Assembly: GCA_004525355.1 (NCBI GenBank)
Contig: SPCK01000137.1
Coordinates: forward strand, 1-6,208
Direction of reading: 5' to 3'
Source of the DNA: Spirochaetales bacterium
GTDB lineage: Bacteria; Spirochaetota; Spirochaetia; Treponematales; UBA12059
Length of the DNA: 6,208 nucleotides
Shown here: piece after piece, positions 1 through 5,858 of the stretch
How the letters are laid out: every line of letters starts with the position of its first letter
How positions within the stretch are numbered: the first letter of the stretch is position 1
The notes under the pieces: generated by a model
Told to the model about the DNA's origin: nothing
The model's input: only the letters and a program-made list of their open reading frames with translations
Database searches by the model: none
Position numbers and translations under genes: made by a program

Positions 1-791
1 GTCAGGTCGATGCTTTCCGTGGCGCCGACGGTCATACTGTTGAGCACACGAAGGGTATCGATATCAATGTAGGACAGCTGCTCGGGACCGGCGCCTTCCG
101 AGACGCGGGTGAAGATTCCGACGATGGGGACGCTCCGCAAGCGGATGCCCGTGGCGCTCATGCCCTGGACCAGCACCTCGTCGCCTACTGCCAGCGTCCG
201 CTTGAGCCGCTTGGAGAGCTTCTCCATCCGGTCCTCGCCCAGCATGATACCGGGCTGACCGGCCTTTATGAACTCGCCCTGCGACAGCTTGATGCTGTCG
301 AAGAGCTTCCAGTAGTTGTCGGCGTCCACGCCGAAGAGCATCACGAACGCGTCCATCTCGTCGCCAGCGTCTTTCTCTCCGCCGTCGGGACTGGCAGCGT
401 TCCTGCGCGCCTGCTCGGCGCTCATTTCACCTTGGTCGTCGTTGGAGAGCAGGCCGAAGCCCGATGCAGAACCCGCCGCGAACTTGACGCCGGGCAGGCT
501 TTTTGCGTAGCTGAATAATCTTTCGTAGTCTGGCACGACCGGCGTTTCTTCCATGCCGCCGACCGACTGCACGCCGAACAGCGATACGGGGCCGCTGGCC
601 TTGCCCGTGATGATGACGTCCGCCGTGTAGTTGGCCGTGAACGATTGCTCAATCCCCCGTTTGGACGCGTCCAGAAATGCGTTGCCCAGTACCAGGATGA
701 GCGCCCCGAGTGCCAGCAGTATGCCCACGATCAGGCTCTTGGCCTTGTGTTCCATCAAGTTGCGGAACGCCATGCGTAGCGTTACCGGCAT
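1..791 (-). CDS. ABC transporter permease, FtsX/MacB/LolCE type (3' end outside window)
   Basis: This is the N-terminal 263 residues of an inner-membrane permease; the frame is open to the window edge. A short cytoplasmic stretch with basic residues (LRMAFRNLMEHKAKS, about residues 5-19) leads into one membrane helix (about residues 20-40). A long extracytoplasmic region follows, starting with the features usual for the MacB periplasmic core domain (ANYTADVIITG at about 53-63; LGEDRMEKL at about 184-192). The remaining membrane helices expected for the family would lie beyond position 1. The ATG at 791 is one base after the stop of the ATPase gene and has GGAGG (798-802) six bases upstream, so the two genes are very probably co-translated. 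Residues about 118-148 form a hydrophilic, Asp/Glu/Gly/Ala-rich insert. Family knowledge: such permeases work with a LolD/MacB-type ATPase in lipoprotein release, efflux or signalling, usually without moving substrate through the membrane. The substrate here is unknown. Class is sure; subfamily is not. Confidence 0.9.
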   Translation of the reverse strand, partial: MPVTLRMAFRNLMEHKAKSLIVGILLALGALILVLGNAFLDASKRGIEQSFTANYTADVIITGKASGPVSLFGVQSVGGMEETPVVPDYERLFSYAKSLPGVKFAAGSASGFGLLSNDDQGEMSAEQARRNAASPDGGEKDAGDEMDAFVMLFGVDADNYWKLFDSIKLSQGEFIKAGQPGIMLGEDRMEKLSKRLKRTLAVGDEVLVQGMSATGIRLRSVPIVGIFTRVSEGAGPEQLSYIDIDTLRVLNSMTVGATESIDL

Positions 792-792
792 G

Positions 793-1533
793 TCAGGCCT
801 CCGGGGTTTCGGTAGCGCCGACGCAGGTCGCTGCCGCCGGTTCGCCCCGGCGGACGTTCTCTATGACGAGGCCGTCGCGCAGGCGTATGATGTGGTCAGC
901 TATGTCAACGATCTTGGCGTCGTGGGTGCTGAAGATGAAGGTCGTCTCCATCTCGCGGTTTATGCGCTTCATCAGCTCGATGATCTGCTCGCCCGTTTCG
1001 CTGTCCAGGTTGGCCGTGGGTTCGTCGGCCAGCACGATCTGGGGCCTGGTGGCAAGGGCTCGGGCGATTGCCACACGCTGGCGCTGGCCACCGGACAGCT
1101 CGTTGGGCTTGTGTGTGCGCCATTCGGTCAGGCCGACCTCGTCGATCAGATGGTTTATCCACTCGTCCTTCTCGGCCTTGCCCACGCGGGTCCTGCCCAG
1201 GAGCAGCGGAAACTCGATGTTCTCCCACACGTTCAGGACTGGGATCAGGTTGAAGGACTGGAAGATGAAGCCCAATGTCTCGTGGCGCAGGCGCGTCAGT
1301 TCGGCATCCTTGAGCTGTGAGGTTGGCTTGCCGTCGATGAATACCTCGCCCGCGGTCGGTTGATCCACCAGGCCTATCATATTCAGGATAGTCGTCTTGC
1401 CTGACCCTGACGGCCCGGCGATCGATATGAAATCGCCCTTTTCAATACAGAAGTCGACGCCTTTGACGGCGTGGACTTCGACCTTGCCCAGCGGGTAGGT
1501 TTTCCTGACGTCCTTGAGTTCTACGATACCCAT
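793..1533 (-). CDS. ABC transporter ATP-binding protein, LolD/MacB family
   Basis: A 246-residue cytoplasmic ATPase that should power the permease encoded directly after it. All motifs are present: Walker A GPSGSGKTT (40-48), Q-loop Gln92 in FQSFNLIP, signature LSGGQRQ (146-152), Walker B IVLADE (166-171) with catalytic Glu171, D-loop NLDS (175-178) and H-loop His204 in STHD. Features such as YPLG near the N-terminus, LNMIGLVDQPTAG after Walker A, and ADEPTANLDS are typical of the LolD/MacB/FtsE-like branch, and the length is normal for a stand-alone LolD-type subunit. I chose the ATG at 1533 because AGGAG lies five bases upstream and the homology starts at once (MGIVELKDVRKTY). The frame stays open for 28 more codons to a GTG at 1617, but that extension is low-complexity and crosses a hairpin. 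The last 20 or so residues (Ala/Glu-rich) look like a variable tail. It could serve lipoprotein release, efflux or another envelope task; the sequence does not decide, so I give no symbol. Confidence 0.95.
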   Translation of the reverse strand: MGIVELKDVRKTYPLGKVEVHAVKGVDFCIEKGDFISIAGPSGSGKTTILNMIGLVDQPTAGEVFIDGKPTSQLKDAELTRLRHETLGFIFQSFNLIPVLNVWENIEFPLLLGRTRVGKAEKDEWINHLIDEVGLTEWRTHKPNELSGGQRQRVAIARALATRPQIVLADEPTANLDSETGEQIIELMKRINREMETTFIFSTHDAKIVDIADHIIRLRDGLVIENVRRGEPAAATCVGATETPEA

Positions 1534-1550
1534 TTTGTCTCCTCTGTCGC

Positions 1551-1588
1551 GCGCCCCGTCCGCTCCATGGCCGGACGAAGGGGGGCGC
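1551..1588 (-). promoter_or_regulatory. GC-rich hairpin in the leader of the ABC ATPase gene
   Basis: Bases 1551-1557 (gcgcccc) are the exact reverse complement of 1582-1588. Nested inside, 1558-1562 (gtccg) is the exact reverse complement of 1572-1576. This makes a 12-base-pair, almost all G-C stem with a five-base bulge on one side and a nine-base loop. It ends about eight bases before the AGGAG of the ATPase gene. There is no T-run after it on the minus strand, so it does not look like an intrinsic terminator. It may shape translation or stability of the ABC transcript. The pairing is seen; the role is inference. Confidence 0.4.
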
Positions 1589-1620
1589 CGGAATTGTAGG
1601 GCGGCCTTATAGCCCACGCC

Positions 1621-1660
1621 ATACCGGTATAAAATACGAAATTAAGTGTTGAGGGAGCAA
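1621..1660 (-). promoter_or_regulatory. Possible promoter for the ABC genes with overlapping palindrome
   Basis: Read on the minus strand, TTGCTC (1655-1660) stands 18 bases before TATTTT (1631-1636), a fair match to -35 and -10 hexamers, in an AT-rich patch of otherwise GC-rich DNA. The perfect palindrome ATACCGGTAT (1621-1630) abuts the -10 on its downstream side, about where transcription would start and where a repressor could bind. Other -10-like words occur nearby further downstream on the minus strand (TATAAG, TACAAT) but lack good -35 partners. The match is modest, and AT-rich intergenic DNA produces such hexamers by chance. Confidence 0.3.
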
Positions 1661-1745
1661 GCTGAAGTGATCCCTGTCCGCATATTTAATCAAGAAACAG
1701 GGGAAAATCCCAAGGAGGAAAAGCGACGGGGATGAAGGCGACTGG

Positions 1746-2528
1746 TCAGAAGGTCTGCCCGGACCAGAGAACGGAGTTGAAGGCGGCGCTGATATCGGTA
1801 TTGGCGGGGACACTCGGATCGACGGTGCTCATCCAGTCGCCGGAACTCAGGTCTCCGTTGCCGTCCAGGTCTATCCACGCGAAGCCGTTTGTAGCCAACG
1901 TACGCGCGTACAGCCCCGAGACAAGGTTGCCATCCGTGATCGGAATGTCGTACGTTGCCGCGGCAGCGGTCGACAGGTCCACATTGCCGCCCAGCCTGAG
2001 GTACATCGGCGCGGCGGGAGAGACCAGGTTCCGGTTTTCCACGAAGATATTGAACGTTCTTTGAGTATCCGTGAAGGTGACGTTGAATACCCGATCCGGC
2101 GGGCCAGGTGTCATGTCGAACACGATCGTGTCGATCGTCGTGGTCTTTCCGTCCTCCAGGAAAACGCGCATGGCGGGCAGGATGTTGTCTCCGTCGTTTA
2201 TCGTGCTTGAGCCGTTGAAGTCCCAGGCGATGAGTAGCCAGAACGCGTCCGCGTCCTGGTCGTCGTTGCCTTGCCAGGCAATGGCATCCAGGCTTACGGC
2301 CGGATACGCGGCGCTGCCCAGCGTATAGATCGCGGCCTCTGTCTTGAAACCGCCGACGAAATCGGGCGTACGGCTGAGGGCGATATTCAGCGTCGCGCCC
2401 GACGTATTGGGATCGATAATCTGGTTGATGACCAGGCTGGATGTCTTGAGATCTGAGCTGCAGGAGCCCAGGAGCAAGCCGGCGAGCAGGGAGCCGACGC
2501 ACGCGATGATAGCGAAGCGCTTGATCAT
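1746..2528 (-). CDS. Predicted lipoprotein with two dockerin/EF-hand-like calcium loops
   Basis: A 260-residue envelope protein of no family I recognise. The N-terminus is a lipoprotein signal: basic residues (MIKR), a hydrophobic stretch, then lipobox LGSC with Cys23 as the lipidated residue. The rest is rich in Thr, Ser, Asp and short hydrophobic strands, as in a beta-sandwich fold. Two 12-residue segments share a spacing like calcium-binding loops: D103-FNGSSTINDG-D114 and D220-LDGNGDLSSG-D231. Each has acidic or Asn residues at positions 1, 3 and 12, Gly at 4 and 11, and Ile or Leu at 8, and each is preceded closely by Trp. The second is the better match. The ATG at 2528 overlaps the stop of the gene before it by four bases (ATGA), with GGGAGG (2535-2540) six bases upstream. 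It is the last gene of the overlapping block. The lipoprotein call is firm; calcium binding is inference. Confidence 0.88.
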   Translation of the reverse strand: MIKRFAIIACVGSLLAGLLLGSCSSDLKTSSLVINQIIDPNTSGATLNIALSRTPDFVGGFKTEAAIYTLGSAAYPAVSLDAIAWQGNDDQDADAFWLLIAWDFNGSSTINDGDNILPAMRVFLEDGKTTTIDTIVFDMTPGPPDRVFNVTFTDTQRTFNIFVENRNLVSPAAPMYLRLGGNVDLSTAAAATYDIPITDGNLVSGLYARTLATNGFAWIDLDGNGDLSSGDWMSTVDPSVPANTDISAAFNSVLWSGQTF

Positions 2529-3658
2529 GGGGCGCCTCCCGCCAGATAGGCCGTGGGATAGGCCAGGATGGAAATGTACACGTCGTTTTCCTTCAATGAC
2601 ACGTTGCCCAGGCCCAGGACCGCGAACAGCGCGGCGTTTTCGGATGACCCGCCTATCGCCACGAGCGCCTCGCCCAGGTAAACGGCATCGCGGCCGTATA
2701 CCTTGAAGGTATGCACCTCGTTCAGCCGGTCGTCCAGTACGGCAATCTGGAAGCCGGGCGCCTCGCGCTTGTTCCAGGTCAGCACGTAGTCGCCTGCCGT
2801 ACCCGCGACCACGGCGTCGGAAGTCTTGAGGGACAACCCGTCGTCGGTAAGGGCCACGAGCCGGATTTCCTCGTCGTCGGCTAGATCGTCGCGGCGCAGG
2901 GCCTCGAACCAGGAGAACGCGCCGCTCTCGCTGAACCCGAAGCGCCGGATCTCGGCCTTGCCGGCGTTCCAGAACTGCGCGTCGGGATAGGCGGCATCGG
3001 TCAGGCGGGTAAAGCTGGCAGCTACCGTGTCCATACCGTTGGTATAAGTTGCGAATGTAGCCGTCCCGGGAAGCGCCCCCCCGCTGTTGATGTTCAGGTT
3101 TATGCCATCATCGAATAGACCGCGATACATTGTTCCCGCGAATATGTTGCCTGCGAAACCTCTGAGCGAGCCGGCACCGCCCGCGTTGGCCTCGATATTG
3201 GCGATGGATTCAACGAAATTCGACAGGATGTTCGGCAGGTTAGCCGTTATCCGGATAATGTCCGCGCCGTTCGTAGTCAGGAAACCGACGCCCGTATTAT
3301 AGCTCAGCTGTTTCTCGTCGAAGGGAACACCATTGCGTTCCAGGGGATCCACGGTCGTTCCGAACAGGTGGAATATCCGCCCCTCGTAGGAGTAGCGGTT
3401 CCTGATGCTCAGGAAGACGTCCGGGCTTCCTATGCCGTTCTGGGAGGTCAGGCCGTCGAGGGCTCCGAACCCGAATTGTATCTCCTCAAGGTTTTCGTCC
3501 TGGGATATCTGGTACACGTTCAGGACGGTCATGCCCTTCTCCTGGCGCATCACCGGGTAGTTGAATGAGGGCATCATGAAATTGCAGGACAAGACGGACA
3601 CCGCGACCGCGAACGCGACGAGCAAGAGTGTGTATGTATGGTGGAGGCGGATGCTCAT
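2525..3658 (-). CDS. Predicted lipoprotein of unknown family
   Basis: A 377-residue protein I do not recognise. The signal sequence (MSIRLHHTYTLLL, then a hydrophobic run) ends in VLSC with Cys25. The Leu at -2 is outside the strict enterobacterial lipobox but acceptable in relaxed spirochaetal ones. The mature chain has no further membrane helix. After a short linker it looks like alternating beta strands (for example TVLNVYQI at 44-51 and DVFLSIRNRY at 80-89). The middle, about residues 140-200, is rich in Gly, Asn and Ala and probably loop-like. The C-terminal third is again strand-rich with many charged turns. The start is well supported: GGGAGGT lies seven bases upstream (acctccc at 3666-3672) and the ATG shares the bases ATGA with the preceding stop. 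Overlap at both ends places it mid-operon, so it probably acts with its neighbours at the envelope. No catalytic motif is visible. Confidence 0.87.
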   Translation of the reverse strand: MSIRLHHTYTLLLVAFAVAVSVLSCNFMMPSFNYPVMRQEKGMTVLNVYQISQDENLEEIQFGFGALDGLTSQNGIGSPDVFLSIRNRYSYEGRIFHLFGTTVDPLERNGVPFDEKQLSYNTGVGFLTTNGADIIRITANLPNILSNFVESIANIEANAGGAGSLRGFAGNIFAGTMYRGLFDDGINLNINSGGALPGTATFATYTNGMDTVAASFTRLTDAAYPDAQFWNAGKAEIRRFGFSESGAFSWFEALRRDDLADDEEIRLVALTDDGLSLKTSDAVVAGTAGDYVLTWNKREAPGFQIAVLDDRLNEVHTFKVYGRDAVYLGEALVAIGGSSENAALFAVLGLGNVSLKENDVYISILAYPTAYLAGGAP

Positions 3659-4887
3659 AAGCCGTACCTCCCGCCAAAGAACAGCGTGGGCATTTCCAGT
3701 ACCACGTGGCCATCGAACAACCGTAATCCCTTGGGAAGGGCGTCCAGGTTCAGCGAGGGATCGACGCCTTCGGGCACGAGGACCAGCGCCAGCCGCGAGT
3801 TCAACTCGGTGAATGCCGTGAAGGGGCCCGCAATCGCCCAGTTGATGCGCAGTCCGGTCCGCATCGATACGGCCCCGTAATCGGAGAAACGGAACAAGCC
3901 CGGGCCGACGTCAAGCCGGGAGGCGAGCCCCAGGGTCAGGCTGGGTCGTAGGGTGGCGTCCAGCTTGCCCAGGTCGAGCCCTCCGCCGACCTCGAGGTCG
4001 ATATAGCGGAACAGGGGCTTGTAGTCGCGCTCGTACGACGGGACTATCGCCAGGAATGAGCTCTCGATTCCCGCGCTCAGGAAGACCGATCCAGGGACCC
4101 AGTACCATTCGGCCTGCGGCGCCAGGATCAGGTTCACGTAGCGGATGTCGAGCCCGAAGCGCCAGTGATCCAGAGGGTGCAGCTCGAGTTCGTCGCGGAC
4201 GTCCTCGGTTCCCATGAATATCAGCCGGGATCGGGGTACAAAGCCGGGCAATTCGGCCCGATAGGCAAAACTGGCGTTCTGTGGTAGCTCGCGTGACCAA
4301 ACGCCGTTCTCGTCGACCGTTGCCCGTTCGTCCTCCGGCAGGATCAACGTCACCCCGGCAGGGGCAAACACGGTCAACGTGACGCCTTGCTCCGTGGTAC
4401 GCACTTCCGTGTTCTGGACGACCCGCTCGGTGACTATCTCGCTAACCTTGATCGCGACAGGCGGGTAGGCCGCGTCCAGCGCCTTGACTATGTCGATGAT
4501 GAATCGTCTCGCGGTGGACACGTTGAGGTCGGCTACGCGCGCCGTACGCTTCGGGCCGGCCACGCCGCTTGGGCGTCCGGTAGCGGTTCCGATCACATCG
4601 AATCCGTTGCGGGTCGCCACGGCGGACAAGGCCAGTATCACGTCCGCGTCGGTTTCCTGCGACACTACGACCAGCCTGGATTCTGACTCAATCTCCAGCT
4701 TGAGGAATTCGACTATCGCCGCCAGCTTGGCGGGCTGTGCCGTGTCCGATGCATGTGTCACGAACACCCGTTGGGGAGCCAATCCCTCGATGGTAGCGCG
4801 CTCGCGTTCCTGGGCAAATAACACCGAAGGCAGCACGATCAGGGCGACGCACGCGGTGAACAGGGTGAGGGGATTGCGCGCACTCAT
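3655..4887 (-). CDS. Exported protein: periplasmic N-domain, PEGA-like middle, barrel-like C-terminus
   Basis: A 410-residue protein with a type I signal peptide (about residues 1-25, cleavage likely after VLFA, before Gln26). Residues about 36-140 alternate strands and helices (RVFVTH, LAAIVEFLKLEIE, LVVVSQETDADVILALSAV, then a helix at about 124-140), recalling the TolB-N/CsgG-like domains that begin many envelope proteins. Residues about 166-236 look like a PEGA-type beta sandwich (VTLTVFAPAGVTLILP; YRAELPGF). From about 242 the chain is amphipathic strands with Gly and aromatic residues (WRFGLDIRYVNLI, YIDLEVGGGLDLG, MRTGLRINWAI), as in an outer-membrane beta barrel or barrel-like sheet. 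I chose the ATG at 4887 because it overlaps the previous stop as ATGA, like its neighbours, and has GAGGT (4895-4899) seven bases upstream. A GTG at 4914 in the same frame has no such site and would put nine extra residues before the signal. Domain names rest on pattern only. Confidence 0.85.
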   Translation of the reverse strand: MSARNPLTLFTACVALIVLPSVLFAQERERATIEGLAPQRVFVTHASDTAQPAKLAAIVEFLKLEIESESRLVVVSQETDADVILALSAVATRNGFDVIGTATGRPSGVAGPKRTARVADLNVSTARRFIIDIVKALDAAYPPVAIKVSEIVTERVVQNTEVRTTEQGVTLTVFAPAGVTLILPEDERATVDENGVWSRELPQNASFAYRAELPGFVPRSRLIFMGTEDVRDELELHPLDHWRFGLDIRYVNLILAPQAEWYWVPGSVFLSAGIESSFLAIVPSYERDYKPLFRYIDLEVGGGLDLGKLDATLRPSLTLGLASRLDVGPGLFRFSDYGAVSMRTGLRINWAIAGPFTAFTELNSRLALVLVPEGVDPSLNLDALPKGLRLFDGHVVLEMPTLFFGGRYGL

Positions 4888-5858
4888 GGCAGCCACCTCA
4901 GCTTGTGGACCCACGAGCTCGTGTCGTTGCCCCTGGCCAGCACATACAGCGCGCTGTTGGACGGTGCTGTGGTCAGGCTCCTGGATGAGAGGAGGCTTAT
5001 CGGGGAGCCGCCAAGCAGCCTGTCATAGACCAGCGTTATCGACGTGTATTCGTCAAGGTCGCTGCCATCGCCCATAACGAGGACGATCTTGTCGGTCGTC
5101 ACGTACAAGCGGTGGTATTGCAGGAAGTCGGGGATCGCGGGCACGTTGACCGTCTGGAGGAGGGTCGGACCGATGGGTGAGCCGGATGCGCCGGTATAAT
5201 ATTCGATCTGCAGGACACTGGATCGCGTTTGATCATCGTTATAGATGGTAGATACCTCGTCGACGATATACAGTTCATCGGCAGCGGGGATGTAGTTGGC
5301 TGCCATGATGGGATATGCCGGAGATCCAGCAGGTGTGCTGTCGATAATCATCGACGTTCCGGAAAATTGCACGGGTAGTGCCGCATCGGGGAAATCCCCC
5401 CCGTCGACCATGAACGAGTACTGGAAATCCTGTTCGTCCCTGACCATTACGGTGTCGGCTCCCGGAAAGAGGTACAGAACCCGACCGCTCCTGCTGCCGT
5501 ACAGGCGCGTGATGCCGCCGCCCGTTGTCGTAACCTGCCATTCCTCGGGCCCCGAGTCGTTTCCCCAGTTGGGAATGCCCAGCGGTGTGCCGGTCGCATA
5601 GACTACCGGGTTCTTGAGGGACGAATCGTAGGCGACCACACCATCCCGGCCGATAACGAATACGCGGCCGTCCGGGGCCACCGCGAATGCAGACGGATCA
5701 TTGATGCCCTTGACGAAGGCGCTCGCCTCGACGCGAGGGTCGGCCACGGAATACAGCGAGTTGGCCGAACTTTGGGGCAAGGCCAACCTGAGCACGTCGC
5801 AGGACGAGACCAGAAGAAGGATGGCCGCAGCCGTGGCCAGACGAATGATCCTTACCAT
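4884..5858 (-). CDS. Predicted lipoprotein with beta-propeller-like repeats
   Basis: A 324-residue envelope protein. The signal (MVRIIRLATAAAILLL) ends in VSSC with Cys20, followed by Asp21. The mature part reads like a beta-propeller. One clear blade-like unit is DPSAFAVAPDGRVFVIG followed by DGVVAYD (about residues 54-78), the pattern seen in NHL/SMP-30-type propellers. Later segments show similar strand-turn-strand spacing (RVLYLFPGADTVMV, ADELYIVDEVSTIY, HRLYVTTDKIVLVMGDGSD, NSALYVLARGN). Such folds usually bind proteins or small ligands, and no catalytic residues are evident. The ATG at 5858 has GGAGGT nine bases upstream (acctcc at 5868-5873) and overlaps the preceding stop by seven bases (ATGGTAA). 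The stop shares ATGA with the next gene. In Escherichia coli, Asp just after the lipidated Cys keeps lipoproteins in the inner membrane; whether that rule holds in this organism is unknown. The lipoprotein call is firm, the propeller call moderate. Confidence 0.87.
   Translation of the reverse strand: MVRIIRLATAAAILLLVSSCDVLRLALPQSSANSLYSVADPRVEASAFVKGINDPSAFAVAPDGRVFVIGRDGVVAYDSSLKNPVVYATGTPLGIPNWGNDSGPEEWQVTTTGGGITRLYGSRSGRVLYLFPGADTVMVRDEQDFQYSFMVDGGDFPDAALPVQFSGTSMIIDSTPAGSPAYPIMAANYIPAADELYIVDEVSTIYNDDQTRSSVLQIEYYTGASGSPIGPTLLQTVNVPAIPDFLQYHRLYVTTDKIVLVMGDGSDLDEYTSITLVYDRLLGGSPISLLSSRSLTTAPSNSALYVLARGNDTSSWVHKLRWLP

Larger units (their letters stand above)
1534..1745. other. Intergenic region between the lipoprotein operon and the ABC genes
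   Basis: These 212 bases form the only sizeable gap in the window. The half next to the lipoprotein gene holds two weak hairpins: GGGA/TCCC around 1701-1711, and AGGGA/TCCCT at 1652-1656 and 1671-1675 with a 14-base loop. Neither has a proper T-run, so I do not call a terminator, and read-through from the upstream operon is possible. The middle is AT-rich and promoter-like, and the end next to the ATPase gene holds a GC-rich hairpin; both are listed separately. I see no small gene, tRNA or known riboswitch here. Confidence 0.5.

Noticed and set aside
631..1363. Two long plus-strand open frames opposite the ABC ATPase gene
   Set aside because: The minus strand here encodes a complete ABC ATPase with all motifs; the plus frames are antisense shadows.
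1652..1711. Weak hairpins after the last lipoprotein gene as an intrinsic terminator
   Set aside because: Stems are only four to five base pairs and neither is followed by a proper T-run on the minus strand.
1607..1813. A 68-codon minus-strand frame running into the intergenic gap
   Set aside because: It starts inside the lipoprotein gene in another frame, has no good ribosome binding site, and its composition is Ser/Pro-rich shadow followed by translated AT-rich spacer.
1732..2064. Plus-strand open frame of 110 codons with AAGGAGG upstream at 1712-1718
   Set aside because: The Shine-Dalgarno-like word is 13 bases from the ATG, too far to be convincing, and the frame lies antisense to the lipoprotein gene with no recognisable protein features.
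2121..2130. Perfect 10-base palindrome CACGATCGTG
   Set aside because: It is fully inside a coding region and explained by the codons used; nothing around it suggests a binding site.
1690..2502. A 270-residue open frame on the minus strand over the calcium-loop lipoprotein gene
   Set aside because: It overlaps a well-supported gene in another frame, is swamped with Arg, Pro and Gly as expected of a GC-rich shadow frame, and has no signal peptide or recognisable domain.
3911..4300. A 129-codon minus-strand frame within the PEGA-like protein gene
   Set aside because: It is an Arg/Pro/Gly-rich shadow in another frame of a supported gene.
4912..4923. Perfect 12-base palindrome CACGAGCTCGTG
   Set aside because: It lies in the coding sequence near the end of the propeller lipoprotein gene, encodes ordinary residues (Thr-Ser-Ser-Trp), and has no paired copy elsewhere in the window; chance is the simplest explanation.
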